A DNA stretch of 64,000 nt from Streptomyces sp. P9-A4 (GCF_036634195.1 NZ_JAZIFY010000001.1:930001-994000); one strand, 5' to 3'. Positions 41,631 through 51,246 are shown, counted from the stretch's first letter. Notes: a model not told the origin generated them from the sequence alone. Numbers and translations: made by a program.

Positions 41631-42599
41631 CTACACCGGCACGACCTCCTCCTGCCTGCGCACCGCCGCCGCCGCGCGCGCCTCCGCGAACGCGAGGCCC
41701 GTGACGGCGGCGAGCAGCAGCAGGGTGCCGAGCACGATCGCGTTGGTGAGCCGCTCCCCCAGCAGCGACACGGCGATGACCGCCGCGCTCACCGGCTCCA
41801 GGAGCATGATCACGGAGACGGTGGCGGCCCGGACGACCGCCGCACCGGCAAAGTACAGCGCGTACGCGAGGGCGGTCGGCACGGCGGCCACGTACACGAG
41901 CAGCAGCAGAACGCTCACCGGCGCGTCGGTCCGCGGGACGAGCCCCTCGGCGAGCGCGGCGGGCAGCAGCCCGGCCGCCCCGATCGCGAAGGCCCAGGTG
42001 GTGGTGGCCAGGGCGTCCGTGCGCCCGCCGTCGCGGCCGAGCCACCGGGTGAGCAGGGTGATCGCCGCGTACCCGGCCGCCGAGACGACCGCGAGCACGA
42101 CGCCGAGCGGCCGCACCTCCGTCGCGCCGCCGCCCAGGACCAGGACGACGAGCCCGGCGAGCGCTCCGGTGACGGCGGCGACACCGCCGCGGCCGAGGCG
42201 TTCGCCCATGGTGAGCCGGGCCCCGACCGCGATGAGAACGGGTCCCGCGCCGAGGGTGACGACGGTGCCGACCGCGAGGCCGGTGGCCTGGACGGCGGCG
42301 AAGTAGGCGCTCTGGAAGACGGTCAGGCCGATCCCCGTTCCGAGGATGCGGGCGGTCCGGCGACCGCGCGTCTCCCCGGCGGTACGGGCGACCGCGCGCC
42401 GGGGCCGCAGGGCGAGCGCGCCGAGCAGCAGGGCGAGCCCGCCGACGCACCGCCAGAAGGAGAGCGCGAGGGGGCCCATGTCGCTGATCCGGAAGATCAG
42501 CGAGGCGGCGGCACCGGCCGTGCCCCAGGCGACTCCGGCGACGATCAGATAGAGCAGGCTCCGCCCGACGGGCAGGGCGGATTCCGAAGAGTTCGACAC
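41631..42599 (-). CDS. EamA-family (DMT) transporter
   Basis: 322 residues, ATG 42599. Ten spans in two EamA repeats: [60 protein letters not shown] and, in the second half, [20 protein letters not shown] and [20 protein letters not shown]. Likely exporter of small metabolites; ligand unknown. A 176-bp leader with a small upstream frame and strong stem precedes it, which suggests post-transcriptional control. Confidence 0.9.
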   Translation of the reverse strand: MSNSSESALPVGRSLLYLIVAGVAWGTAGAAASLIFRISDMGPLALSFWRCVGGLALLLGALALRPRRAVARTAGETRGRRTARILGTGIGLTVFQSAYFAAVQATGLAVGTVVTLGAGPVLIAVGARLTMGERLGRGGVAAVTGALAGLVVLVLGGGATEVRPLGVVLAVVSAAGYAAITLLTRWLGRDGGRTDALATTTWAFAIGAAGLLPAALAEGLVPRTDAPVSVLLLLVYVAAVPTALAYALYFAGAAVVRAATVSVIMLLEPVSAAVIAVSLLGERLTNAIVLGTLLLLAAVTGLAFAEARAAAAVRRQEEVVPV

Positions 42600-42729
42600 G
42601 TGACTTCTCCGTGGAAGACAGGAGGGAAAGGTGGTCGCTCGGCTCCGCGCGCGGGCAGCGACGAACCGCTCGGGGGCGAGGAGTCGCCCGGCCGAGCCCG
42701 GTCTTCGTCGAGGAGTGTCTCCGCGCGCG

Positions 42730-42765
42730 CTAGGCGGCGGGAGGCGGAAGCACGGTCGAATGCAT
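42730..42765 (-). CDS. Possible 11-residue leader peptide (uORF)
   Basis: ATG to TAG on the minus strand encodes [11 protein letters not shown], with three consecutive prolines. It ends 130 bases before the EamA start. A possible ribosome site, AGGGTGCGG, lies three bases upstream. Downstream, GCGCGCGG near 42722-42731 can pair with CCGCGCGC near 42650. A leader whose translation stalls at prolines could set the folding. Confidence 0.35.
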   Translation of the reverse strand: MHSTVLPPPAA

Positions 42766-42775
42766 GAACCGCACC

Positions 42776-43867
42776 CTAGGGGGCGTTCCGTCCGGCGGGC
42801 AACCCGGCGTCCCGGCCCTCGGAATCGGAATCGGAGCCTTCCACCTCCCGGCCCTCAGGGGAGCCCTCCGCCTCACCTGTCGGAGAAACCGCCCCTGAAC
42901 CCGCCCCTGAATCCGTCCCGGAGCCCGCCCCGGACCCCGCCACCGGCCCCGCCGCCGGCGCCTTCGGCGTCGAGGACTGGGCGATGAAGGCCCCGACGAG
43001 TACCACCGCGCCGCCGATGATCTGCGGCGCGTCGAGGTGCTCGCCGAGCAGGACCCAGGCGAGGACGGTCGCGATGACGGCCTCCAGGCAGGCCACGACA
43101 CCCGCGACCTGCGGAGAGAGGCGGCGCACCGAGATGACCCCGGTGACGTACGCGAGGACGGTCGCGATCAGCACGATCCAGCCGAGCAGCAGCCACGCGG
43201 GCACGTCGCTGCCGTCCATGTCGGCGCTGCCGCCGAGCAGGGACCAGTCCATGCCCCACGGGCGGGCGATCACGGTGAGGACGAGCGCGCCGATGAGCAG
43301 TCCGTAGGCGATGACGCCGATCGGGTCGGCCTGCTCCGCCTCGTCGGCGCCCTGGTCGGAGAGGACGAAGTAGCCGACCTGGCAGCAGGCGGCGGCGAGC
43401 GCCAGGAGCAGCCCGACGAGGTCGAAGGTGAGCCCGGACCAGATCTGGACGACGCAGGCGAGCCCGCCGACGGCCAGGACGACGCCGAGGGCGGCGGCGC
43501 GGGTGACCGGCCGGCGCTGGACGAAGCGGACCCAGCCGAGGACGAGCGCCGGGGCGAGGTACTCGATGAGCAGCGCGACGCCGACGGGGATACGGGAGAT
43601 GGAGGCGAAGTAGAACGCCTGGACCCCGGCGACGGCGAGCAGGCCGAAGCCGACGAGGAGGGCGGGTTTGCGGCGCAGGAGGTCGCGGTGGCGCCAGGCC
43701 ACCGGGAGCATGACGAGCGCGGCGCCGGCGACCCGGAGCCACACCACATGGAGCGGGTCGAGTCCCGCCTCGATGAGCGGCTTGGCCGCCACTCCTGAAC
43801 CACCGAATGCGAAGGCCGAGGCCAGGGCTAGTCCCAGGCCGGCGCTTCTCCCCTGAGACGCGTGCAT
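42776..43867 (-). CDS. EamA-family (DMT) transporter, RhtA-like
   Basis: 363 residues, ATG 43867. Ten spans: [20 protein letters not shown] at the start, and [40 protein letters not shown] with [20 protein letters not shown] towards the end. The pattern is that of RhtA-like exporters of threonine/homoserine. The last 60 residues are a Gly/Ser/Asp/Glu-rich cytoplasmic tail without membrane character. It ends ten bases before the small leader frame of the next EamA gene, and the two may share one transcript. Confidence 0.88.
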   Translation of the reverse strand: MHASQGRSAGLGLALASAFAFGGSGVAAKPLIEAGLDPLHVVWLRVAGAALVMLPVAWRHRDLLRRKPALLVGFGLLAVAGVQAFYFASISRIPVGVALLIEYLAPALVLGWVRFVQRRPVTRAAALGVVLAVGGLACVVQIWSGLTFDLVGLLLALAAACCQVGYFVLSDQGADEAEQADPIGVIAYGLLIGALVLTVIARPWGMDWSLLGGSADMDGSDVPAWLLLGWIVLIATVLAYVTGVISVRRLSPQVAGVVACLEAVIATVLAWVLLGEHLDAPQIIGGAVVLVGAFIAQSSTPKAPAAGPVAGSGAGSGTDSGAGSGAVSPTGEAEGSPEGREVEGSDSDSEGRDAGLPAGRNAP

Positions 43868-43933
43868 CGGGCCATGATGACAGGACGCGGTCAGGCGCGT
43901 AACCCCCGTTACACCTGTTGAGACGGCTCCCCG

Positions 43934-44530
43934 TCAGACACCCGGAACCGGTGCCTCCTCCAGGGCGTCGGGACCGGCTTCGAGCCCGCCGGCGATCCGC
44001 GCGACCAGGGCGTCCGTGTCGACCCCCGCGCGGCGCAGCACCTCGGCGGCCCGGCTGCCGGGGTCGGCCGCGACGGCGGCGAGCACGTCGACGGCGCGGG
44101 CCCGGGCGTCACCCCGGCCGGCGGCCCGGCGGAAGGCTTCCTCGAAGGCGGCCGACGCGGCCGGCGACCAGCCCGAGGGCCGCGAGCCCTGGGGCTCGGC
44201 CCCGCGCACGGCGGGCAGCAGCCGCCCGGCGGGCGAGTCTTCGACCGAGCGCTGCCAGCGCAGCCCGTAGCCGATGGACCGCTGGACGAGGTAGCCGAGG
44301 ACGCGGGCGAGCTCGTGGCGGCCCTCGAAGGCGGCGCCGGCCTCGGGGTCGGACTCGATGAGCGAGTGCAGCAGGTGCGCGGTGTCGATCTGCCGGTCGC
44401 CGTCCCTGAGGGCTCTTCGGCGCGCGCCCGTCACGACCATCGCGAGTGACGGCGTCAGGAGGGGCGCGAGCTCCGCGCGCGGGGCGACGGGCTGCCGGAG
44501 CGGCTGAGGGAACGGGACGGGACGGTGCAC
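43934..44530 (-). CDS. Clp N-terminal-domain protein
   Basis: 198 residues from GTG 44530. It contains two Clp_N-like repeats: TPSLAMVVTGARRRALRDGD with DRQIDTAHLLHSLIESDPEA, and, in the second, WSPAASAAFEEAFRRAAGRG with AVDVLAAVAADPGSRAAEVL. This is the N-terminal adaptor domain of ClpA/ClpC without any AAA+ module. Stand-alone Clp_N proteins are common in Streptomyces and may bind substrates or inhibit. Its partner is unknown. Confidence 0.85.
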   Translation of the reverse strand: MHRPVPFPQPLRQPVAPRAELAPLLTPSLAMVVTGARRRALRDGDRQIDTAHLLHSLIESDPEAGAAFEGRHELARVLGYLVQRSIGYGLRWQRSVEDSPAGRLLPAVRGAEPQGSRPSGWSPAASAAFEEAFRRAAGRGDARARAVDVLAAVAADPGSRAAEVLRRAGVDTDALVARIAGGLEAGPDALEEAPVPGV

Positions 44531-44726
44531 CCTCTCACCTCATCAGGCCGGGGCGCCCTGGGCATCACCGAGGAGAAGCATGTCCGCATCCCACCGGAGT
44601 TGGGCACGCACGCACGGTTCCTCCTCCTTACGGATGAGATCGCGTGCGTTGCCCTCAGGGGGCGCGCGCCGCCTTGCCACACGACCCTGATGCAACCACG
44701 GGCACGTCTCCGTACGTCCTCCGATC

Positions 44727-44951
44727 ATGTTCTGGATGGTGGCTCTGCTCGCGCTCGACGGGCGGCAGTACGTCTACCGGGTGTACGCACCCCGGGAGGC
44801 GCTGCCGGCCGATCTGTTCTGGGCGGCCTTCCACTGCCATGAGGAAGACGGCGCTCCGCGTGCCTCGGACAGCTTCGACGCGGCGGAGATCTGGTGGATC
44901 GGCGACGGGACCGGCCCGGCCGTCACAGAACTGACGGTTCATCAGTATTGA
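44727..44951 (+). CDS. Small hypothetical protein
   Basis: 74 residues, ATG 44727. It opens FWMVALLALDGRQYVYRVYA and contains DLFWAAFHCHEEDGAPRASD, then FDAAEIWWIGDGTGPAVTEL. The codon pattern is typical of the genome, so it is probably real. The first 12 residues are hydrophobic but too short for a normal span. No family is recognised. A TA-like frame on the other strand is not convincing. Confidence 0.5.
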   Translation: MFWMVALLALDGRQYVYRVYAPREALPADLFWAAFHCHEEDGAPRASDSFDAAEIWWIGDGTGPAVTELTVHQY

Positions 44952-45020
44952 ATGTTCACCGCCATCCGGCTACGTTCCGCGACACCGGAACCCAGTTGGC
45001 ACGCGTGAAGGGGTGGTCTC

Positions 45021-45449
45021 ATGGCCGAAGTCAGCGCGGAGGCACGGATCGAGGCACCGGCCGGAAAGGTCTGGGCCCAGCTCATGGACTTCCCCTCGTA
45101 CGGCGAGTGGAACGCCACCCACACCAACTTCCCGAACGGCGGCCCGGAAACCCTGGCGGCGGGTGGCACCTTCACCGAGAACATGAAGCTGATGGGCTTC
45201 CCCGCCGAGGTGCTCTGGACGATCGAGGAGCTGGAGTCGGAGCGCGCCCTCGCGATCAAGGGCAAGGGCCCGATGGGGGTGCTCGTCACCACCCGCTACT
45301 CGCTCACGGCGGACGGGGACGCGACGAACGTGCGGATCGACGGCGAGTTCACCGGCGCGGCGGTCTCGCTGATGGCGGGCAAGCTCAAGGACTCGGCGAC
45401 GGCGGCCCTCACGGAGTCGCTGCGCAAGCTCTCGGGTCTGGTCGCCTGA
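45021..45449 (+). CDS. SRPBCC-family (START-fold) protein
   Basis: 142 residues, ATG 45021, preceded by GAAGGGGTGG. SRPBCC fold: EVSAEARIEAPAGKVWAQLM, DFPSYGEWNATHTNFPNGGP, then beta strands and a long C-terminal helix (LMAGKLKDSATAALTESLRK). These proteins bind hydrophobic ligands or act as cyclases (polyketide cyclase-like); the ligand is not predictable. It is a single gene with a clear terminator after it. Confidence 0.88.
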   Translation: MAEVSAEARIEAPAGKVWAQLMDFPSYGEWNATHTNFPNGGPETLAAGGTFTENMKLMGFPAEVLWTIEELESERALAIKGKGPMGVLVTTRYSLTADGDATNVRIDGEFTGAAVSLMAGKLKDSATAALTESLRKLSGLVA

Positions 45450-45475
45450 GCATCCCGACCCCCTGACGTACCGAA

Positions 45476-45503
45476 GGGCCCCGTGGCACACGCCACGGGG
45501 CCC
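45476..45503. terminator. Bidirectional terminator
   Basis: GGGCCCCGTGGC and GCCACGGGGCCC form a perfect 12-base stem with loop ACAC. It lies between the convergent SRPBCC and PadR genes. Confidence 0.85.
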
Positions 45504-45533
45504 TCGGGCGACCTCCGGCCGAGCGGGCACCGC

Positions 45534-46145
45534 TCAGTCCTCGTCGGCCAGGATCAGGTACAGCTTCTTGCGGGCCTCATTGATCACGCCGACCGCCTTC
45601 TGCCGCTGCTCGGCGCTGCCGGTCTTCCAGACCTGCCCGAACGCCTCCATCAGACCGAAGCCGGCCTGCCGGATCTCGTTCACGGCCTCCCAGTCGACCC
45701 CGCGCCCGGCCTCTTCCCACGGCGCCTCGGGGCCGGCCTCGGCCTCGGTACGCCCGGTGTCGGTGAGCGTGAACAGCTTCTTGCCGCCCTCGCTCGCGCT
45801 GACGATCAGCCCCTCGTCCTCCAGCATCTGGAGGGTCGGGTAGACCGAGCCGGGACTGGGCTTCCAGGCCCCGTCGCTGCGCTCGCCGATCTCCCGGATC
45901 ATCTCGTATCCGTGCATGGGGCGGTCCTTCAGGAGGGCCAGGATCGAGGCCCGCACATCACCGCGCCTGGCCCGCCCCCGGCCACCACCACGACCGCGCC
46001 CGCCCCCGAAGGGCCCGCCGCCGAATCCCGGCCCGAACGGCCCGAACGCGGCCCGCCGCCCTTCGAAGTCCCCACGAGCCCCGGGGCCACAGCCTCCACG
46101 CCCGGCTCCGTGTCCGCTTCCGTACTCGTGCCCATGTGAACGCAT
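45534..46145 (-). CDS. PadR-family transcriptional regulator
   Basis: 203 residues, ATG 46145. The winged helix is at about 60-140: RASILALLKDRPMHGYEMIR, EIGERSDGAWKPSPGSVYPT, LQMLEDEGLIVSASEGGKKL with TLTDTGR. Residues 1-58 are a Gly/Arg-rich low-complexity extension not needed for DNA binding. A C-terminal helix supports dimerisation. PadR repressors answer to phenolics or drugs. The divergent PhzF gene and palindrome CGATATATCG between them are likely targets. Confidence 0.88.
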   Translation of the reverse strand: MRSHGHEYGSGHGAGRGGCGPGARGDFEGRRAAFGPFGPGFGGGPFGGGRGRGGGRGRARRGDVRASILALLKDRPMHGYEMIREIGERSDGAWKPSPGSVYPTLQMLEDEGLIVSASEGGKKLFTLTDTGRTEAEAGPEAPWEEAGRGVDWEAVNEIRQAGFGLMEAFGQVWKTGSAEQRQKAVGVINEARKKLYLILADED

Positions 46146-46197
46146 CGCAACGCTCCTTCCATCGGGATCACATCGTCGAACTGTCGCGATACCTCAA

Positions 46198-46207
46198 CGA
46201 TATATCG
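46198..46207. promoter_or_regulatory. Palindrome in the PadR-PhzF gap
   Basis: CGATATATCG is a perfect ten-base AT-rich palindrome in a very GC-rich region, 53 bp from the PadR start. It fits a PadR operator or a promoter element. Confidence 0.4.
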
Positions 46208-46357
46208 GAACCATTCACCGAGCAACACTCCCGACTGCTTCGCGCCGCCCGCCCGAGCCACCGCCCCGCTCCCGCCCCAGGTCCGGGTCCGGGTCCGGGT
46301 CCAGTTCCCCGCGATTGGCCTTGGTCCGCCCGATCCGGGCCCCGGTACGGTCGCCCC

Positions 46358-47176
46358 ATGCGCATCCGAATCGTCGACGCCTTCACGGACCGGCCCTTCT
46401 CCGGGAACCCGGCCGGCGTCCTCCTCCTGGACTCCTTCCCCGACGACGACTGGCTCCAGAAGGTCGCCGCCGAGGTCAACCTCTCCGAGACGGCCTTCGC
46501 CCACCCCCTGCCCGCCGGGGAGGACGGCGGCGCGGCGGACTGGGCCCTGCGCTGGTTCACCCCGACCACCGAGGTCGACATGTGCGGCCACGCCACCCTG
46601 GCGACCGCCCACGTCCTGCACTCCACCGGCACGGCGACCGGCACTGTCCGCTTCGCGGCGCGCTGCGGCATCCTCAGCGCCATCGCCGAGGCCGACGGCA
46701 CCATCACCATGGACTTCCCGACCTCGTCTCTCACCGCCGTCCCGGTCCCCGACGGCCTGGAGAAGGCGCTCGGCGCCGAGGTCGTCGCGGTCCACGACAC
46801 CGCCGCCCACATCGGGGACCTCCTCGTCGAGCTGCGCGACGAGTCCACCGTGCGCGCGCTCCGGCCCGACTTCGCCGCTTTGAAGGGGCTCTCCTCGCGC
46901 GGCGTCATCGCGACCGCCGCCGCCGAGGACCCCGCCGGCGGCCATGACTTCGTCTCCCGCGGCTTCTTCCCCGCCGTCGGCATCGACGAGGACCCGGTGA
47001 CCGGCAGCGCCCACACCGCGCTCGCCCCCTACTGGTCGGCCCGCTTCGGCCGCGACGACCTCGTCGGCTTCCAGGGCGGCGCCCGTACCGGCATCGTCCG
47101 CACCCGCCTGCGCGGCGACCGCACCCTCCTCAACGGCCACGCGGTCACGGTCATGGAGGGCGACCTGTACGCCTAG
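46358..47176 (+). CDS. PhzF-family isomerase-like protein
   Basis: 272 residues, ATG 46358. PhzF fold: IVDAFTDRPFSGNPAGVLLL, VNLSETAFAHPL with the catalytic Glu, LRWFTPTTEVDMCGHATLAT and GIDEDPVTGSAHTALAPYWS. PhzF isomerises a dihydro-anthranilate in phenazine synthesis, but most PhzF-like proteins act in other, unknown pathways; no phenazine genes are present. Its stop codon TAG (47174-47176) is part of the left end of a MITE, so the natural C-terminus may have been shifted slightly. Confidence 0.9.
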   Translation: MRIRIVDAFTDRPFSGNPAGVLLLDSFPDDDWLQKVAAEVNLSETAFAHPLPAGEDGGAADWALRWFTPTTEVDMCGHATLATAHVLHSTGTATGTVRFAARCGILSAIAEADGTITMDFPTSSLTAVPVPDGLEKALGAEVVAVHDTAAHIGDLLVELRDESTVRALRPDFAALKGLSSRGVIATAAAEDPAGGHDFVSRGFFPAVGIDEDPVTGSAHTALAPYWSARFGRDDLVGFQGGARTGIVRTRLRGDRTLLNGHAVTVMEGDLYA

Positions 47177-47352
47177 GACCTGTCGTCAAACTCCCGCCTG
47201 CCCCACGACGCCTGGCACGCGCTCTCGCCGCACCGGGCGAAAGCCCGAGTACGGTCCAGTACGAGGGCTTCCGCCCGGCACGCCGAGAGCACGCACCAGA
47301 CGCCGCAGGGCCGCCCTTCGGGCGACGACGGGAATGTGACGACAGGCCCTAG
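47173..47352. mobile_element. MITE-like inverted-repeat element at the 3' end of the PhzF gene
   Basis: About 172 bp between two CTAG copies (47173-47176, 47349-47352). The terminal sequences GGACCTGTCGTCAAACTCCCG and the complement of GGCCTGTCGTCACATTCCCG match at most positions. The interior forms a long imperfect hairpin (arms 47215-47254 and 47257-47294). There is no transposase gene. CTAG target repeats and these ends are those of IS5-like elements in Streptomyces. Confidence 0.75.
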
Positions 47353-47441
47353 CGAAGCCGGCCACGCCGGACGGCCGCACAGGAGCGGAATCGCGAGCAG
47401 GGGCGTACGGAGAACCCGTACGCCCCTGCTGATGGCACGCG

Positions 47442-48242
47442 TCAGACCGTGGGCAGCCAGTCCACCCGGCCCGCGAGCAGCCCGTACCCGACGAAGGCCA
47501 CGATGTCGAGCAGCGCGTGCGCCACCACCAGCGGTCCGACCCGGCCCCAGCGCCGGTACAGCAGGACGAAGACCGCACCCATCACGACGTTGCCGACGAA
47601 GCCGCCGATCCCCTGGTACAGGTGGTAGGAGCCGCGCAGCACCGAACTCGCCACCAGCGCGGCCATCGGCGTCCACCCCAACTGCCCCAGCCTGCGGAGC
47701 AGATAGCCGACGACGACGACCTCCTCCAGGACGGAGTTCTGCACCGCCGAGAGGATCAGCACCGGGTACTTCCACCACACGTCCGGCAGCGACTCGGGAA
47801 CCACCGTCAGGTTGAAGCCGGTCGCCCTGGCCGCCAGGTAGAAGGCGAGTCCCGCGCTCCCGATGCCCGCGGCGACCAGCGCCCCCCGCCCGAGGTCCGG
47901 CCACGGCCGGGTCCGGTCGAAGCCGATGGCCCGCAGTCCGGAGCCCTCGCGCATCAGCAGGTGGGCGACGAGGAGCACGGGGACGAGGGCCGTGGCGATG
48001 CCGAAGAGCTGCCAGGACAGGTCGAGCCACGGCCGGCCGGGCGCGTACGAGCCGTTGAGCGTCGCCGCCTGCTCCTTCAGCGCCCCGGTCCTGGTGAGCG
48101 AGCCGATGAAGCTGATGAGGGACGAGACCCCGCTCGCCCCGAGGGAGAGCGCCAGGACGATGAACGTCTCGGAGCGCAGCACCCGGCGCGACAGACCGTC
48201 GGGGGGCAGGGAAGCGTCACTGACTCGTTGCTCCGACACCAC
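47442..48242 (-). CDS. CPBP-family intramembrane protease
   Basis: 266 residues from GTG 48242, with GGAG seven bases before. About seven spans. CPBP motif 1 is LEEVVVVGYLLRRLGQLGW with the double Glu, motif 2 is the His of YHLYQGIGGFVGN, and a third conserved His-Asp region is VVAHALLDIVAFVGYG. Family members are prenyl-protein endopeptidases or unknown membrane proteases. Substrate unknown. The first 25 residues are polar. It is not in an evident operon with the flanking genes. Confidence 0.85.
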   Translation of the reverse strand: MVSEQRVSDASLPPDGLSRRVLRSETFIVLALSLGASGVSSLISFIGSLTRTGALKEQAATLNGSYAPGRPWLDLSWQLFGIATALVPVLLVAHLLMREGSGLRAIGFDRTRPWPDLGRGALVAAGIGSAGLAFYLAARATGFNLTVVPESLPDVWWKYPVLILSAVQNSVLEEVVVVGYLLRRLGQLGWTPMAALVASSVLRGSYHLYQGIGGFVGNVVMGAVFVLLYRRWGRVGPLVVAHALLDIVAFVGYGLLAGRVDWLPTV

Positions 48243-48339
48243 GCCTGTCTCCACTTCCCGGTCACCGACGGCCGCCCTTCCGGCGGCCCCGACCACTTTG
48301 TCATGATCGGCCGCGACACCGGGCGCCGGGAATCCGGAC

Positions 48340-49839
48340 TCAGTCGATCCCCACCGGCCAGGTGTGCACCGGCTCCCCGGCCCGCATCAGCGTGCGGTAG
48401 CGGCGGGTGGTCGCCGCGAGCGCCGCCGCGCGGTCGAGGCCCGACTCCACAGCCTGGTGGAAGGTGTCGGCCTGCCAGGAGGCACCGTTCACCCGCCGCA
48501 GACAGCGCTGTTCGATCACCCCGAGGTAGAAGTCCCGGTCGGCGGGCTCGATGTGCCAGGCGTCGAGCCCCGCCGCGGCGAGCGGCAGCAGTTCGTCGAG
48601 GACCAGCCGTACCGCAGGCAGGGTCGCGACGCCCCCGGCGCGGCCGGCCCGGGGCCACCGCAGCTCCGCCTCGATGCCGTGGCGGCAGGCCGCGTCGAAG
48701 TTGGCCTCGGCGTCCTCGAAGGCCAGCCGCTTCCAGACCGGCCGCGGGTCGTCGGCGAGCGAGCGCACCAGCCCGTAGTAGAAGGCCGCGTTGGCGATGA
48801 CATCGGTGACGGTCGGCCCCGCGGGCAGCACCCGGTTCTCGACGCGCAGGTGCGGGACCCCGTCGACCCAGCCGTACACGGGCCTGTTCCAGCGGTAGAC
48901 CGTGCCGTTGTGCAGGACGAGTTCCTGGAGGCGCGGCACCTCGCCCCGGTCCAGGACGAGCAGCGGGTCCTCCTCGTCGCAGATGGGCAGCAGCGCGGGG
49001 AAGTAGCGCACGTTCTCCTCGAAGAGGTCGTACACCGAGTCCACCCACCGCTCCCCGAACCAGGTGCGCGGCCGGACGCCCTGGGACTGCAGCTCGGGCG
49101 GCCGGGTGTCGGTGGCCTGCTGGAACAGCGGCGGCCGGGACTCCCGCCACACCTCGCGCCCGAAGACGAAGGGCGCGTTGGCGCCCAGCGCGATCTGTAC
49201 GCCCGAGACGGCCTGCGCCGCGTTCCACACGGAGGCGAACCGGGCGGGCGTCACCTGGAGATGGAGCTGCACCGAGGTGCAGGCGGCTTCGGGAACGATC
49301 GACTCCGAGGTGCAGAGCAGCCGTTCGACGCCGTGGATGTCGAGGGTGAAGTCCTCGCCCCGGGCGGCGAGGATCTGGTCGTTGAGGAGCGCGTAGCGGT
49401 CGGCGGCCGACAGGTTCTCCAGGACCAGGTCGTCCTGGGTGAGCGTGGGCAGTATGCCGATCATGACGACGCCCGCGTCGAGTTCGGCCGCCTTGCGGTC
49501 GGCGTATCCGATTCCGGTTCCGATCTCCTCGGCGAGCCGGTCGAATACACGTCCGCCGAGCTGGTGGGGCGCGATGTTCACTTCGAGGTTGAACATTCCG
49601 AGTTCCGTCTGGAAATCGGGGCTCGCGATCTTTTCCAGAACCGGCCCGTTCAGCATGCGGGGCAGTCCGTCCGCCCCCGCGAGATTGAGTTCGATCTCCA
49701 CGCCCATGAGATTGCGCGGCCGGTCGAACCTCTTCTCCGCGAGGAGCCTCGCGAGTCCCGCGAGGCACTGCTGGAGCTTTCTCCGGTAGTGCTGCCGGTC
49801 GGACGGGCCGAACCCGTCGGCCACGACCTTCTCGCCCAT
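48340..49839 (-). CDS. Glutamate-cysteine ligase-family protein
   Basis: 499 residues, ATG 49839, preceded by GGAGGGACG. GCS2-type fold: NLMGVEIELNLAGADGLPRM with the Glu nucleotide-metal site, NLEVNIAPHQLGG, LCTSESIVPEAACTSVQLHL and GWVDGVPHLRVENRVLPAGP. Such proteins in actinobacteria form gamma-glutamyl amides (EgtA-like) or are of unknown specificity; no ergothioneine genes are adjacent. It could make a glutamyl conjugate. It has a long 5' region of about 480 bp. Confidence 0.85.
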   Translation of the reverse strand: MGEKVVADGFGPSDRQHYRRKLQQCLAGLARLLAEKRFDRPRNLMGVEIELNLAGADGLPRMLNGPVLEKIASPDFQTELGMFNLEVNIAPHQLGGRVFDRLAEEIGTGIGYADRKAAELDAGVVMIGILPTLTQDDLVLENLSAADRYALLNDQILAARGEDFTLDIHGVERLLCTSESIVPEAACTSVQLHLQVTPARFASVWNAAQAVSGVQIALGANAPFVFGREVWRESRPPLFQQATDTRPPELQSQGVRPRTWFGERWVDSVYDLFEENVRYFPALLPICDEEDPLLVLDRGEVPRLQELVLHNGTVYRWNRPVYGWVDGVPHLRVENRVLPAGPTVTDVIANAAFYYGLVRSLADDPRPVWKRLAFEDAEANFDAACRHGIEAELRWPRAGRAGGVATLPAVRLVLDELLPLAAAGLDAWHIEPADRDFYLGVIEQRCLRRVNGASWQADTFHQAVESGLDRAAALAATTRRYRTLMRAGEPVHTWPVGID

Positions 49840-50320
49840 CGAAGCGTCCCTCCCCGAGTGGGCGGCCGCCCACGGCGGCCGCGCGTCACGGACGATGATG
49901 CCCGGCCGACTGATCCACAACGCCTGCGGAGGAGACCTCTCGGAGGATAGGCTGATTGCAGAGCCCCACCGGCACATTCCGAAGGCAAGGAACAAGCGAC
50001 ATATACCAATGCCCTATTGCCCGGTGACCGGGGGTCGGAATTCAGCCGTCCGCCTCTGCGAGGAATATGCAGGTGGGGGCGGCACCGGACAGGAGTTCCG
50101 CTTCGACTGCCGTTGTTCTACGGCTCGATGACGCCTTGTCAGGAATACCGGCGCGGTCTAGCGGAAACACTGTGTGAACACGTGTCGTATAAACTCCGCG
50201 GACGAGGCAGAGTGTTGGCGCCCGGCCGCGGCCGTACGGCCCACCTCCGGCCCCGCCGCCGACAGCGCCGTCGTACCTGCCCACGCTTCACCGTGTCTCC
50301 TGAGTGAGAGGCGACCCATC
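49840..50320. other. Long intergenic region, no gene seen
   Basis: Divergent promoters of the ligase and the next gene are expected here. TATCCT-like (49946-49951 on the minus strand) is a candidate -10 for the ligase. Short frames have no good ribosome site. No structured RNA is recognised. Confidence 0.5.
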
Positions 50321-50911
50321 ATGCTCCGACCCTCCCCGGCCCCTGCGCCGGCCCTCCGCAGCGTCCTCGCGGCCCTCGGCTCGCCGACCGCCGTCCGCGA
50401 GGCGCGAACGCCCGCCCTCAGGGCCGCGCAGGGACCGCTGAGCCCCGAACACCCGCTGCCCGTGCACATCCTCGGAGTCGCCGGAGCACCGGGCCACGCG
50501 CCCCTCACCCGGCTCGCCGGCTGGCGATTCCTGATCCGGAGCGGAGACCGGGCCATCGCCGCCGCGGACACCATGCTCACCCCCGACGGCTGGTCCTTCT
50601 CGCACTTCTTCGAGGGTCCGTACGTCGCCGCCACCGAGCGCGCGCTGCTCCAGGCCGAGGCCCTGCCCGGCGCCTACCAGCCGAGGCTGCTCTCCGTGCC
50701 GCAGCTCTACATGCTGACCCTCTGGCTGCACGCGGAGCCGGAGGAGGAGGGCGCGACCGCGGCCCCGCCCGCCGCCGATCTGATGGTGCCGCTGGCCCCC
50801 GCGCCGCCGGGGATCGCCGCCCACCGGGCCTACCGGGTCGCCGATCTCCTGCCCGTCCTCCGTACGCGCCTCGCGCCGCCGCCCCTCCTGGGCTCGGCGG
50901 CGTCCGCCTGA
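50321..50911 (+). CDS. Hypothetical protein
   Basis: 196 residues, ATG 50321, with GAGAGGCGACC upstream. The central part (LTRLAGWRFLIRSGDRAIAA, DTMLTPDGWSFSHFFEGPYV and RLLSVPQLYMLTLWLHAEPE) looks like a folded alpha/beta domain. The N-terminal 60 residues and the C-terminus are Ala/Pro-rich. I know similar Streptomyces proteins only as hypothetical. A loop-free palindrome terminator follows. Confidence 0.7.
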   Translation: MLRPSPAPAPALRSVLAALGSPTAVREARTPALRAAQGPLSPEHPLPVHILGVAGAPGHAPLTRLAGWRFLIRSGDRAIAAADTMLTPDGWSFSHFFEGPYVAATERALLQAEALPGAYQPRLLSVPQLYMLTLWLHAEPEEEGATAAPPAADLMVPLAPAPPGIAAHRAYRVADLLPVLRTRLAPPPLLGSAASA

Positions 50912-50934
50912 TCCACCGCACACGCGTCACCACC

Positions 50935-50962
50935 GCCCCGTGACCCGGCCGGGTCACGGGGC
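50935..50962. terminator. Terminator palindrome
   Basis: GCCCCGTGACCCGG and CCGGGTCACGGGGC form a perfect 14-base inverted repeat with no spacer, 24 bp after the stop of the hypothetical gene. Confidence 0.75.
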
Positions 50963-51246
50963 GCACCGCTGTCCTGGGAACGCGCCCGAACACGCCGCCC
51001 GAACACCCCTCCCGGACGGACTAGCCCACTCGGGCTACCCCGAACCACCCGAAGAGACGGTGCAGTTGAGCTGAACCGCCCCTGCGGGTGACACGTCCTA
51101 CCAGGAGAGGACGAGCTGCCGCGAAATCCCTGCGGAAGACCGTCCATGGGGCAAGACTGGGACCGGAACCGAACCGACCGACGGGGGCGGCCATGAGCGC
51201 CAAGAGCCGCAGGACATCCACCACGACGCAGCGAAAGAACCCACCC

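Noticed and set aside
44543..44728. Small minus-strand frame before the Clp_N gene
   Set aside because: No ribosome site and composition like a shadow frame.
46270..46300. GGTCCG tandem run upstream of the PhzF gene
   Set aside because: Only a few six-base units in a GC-rich gap, no sign of function.
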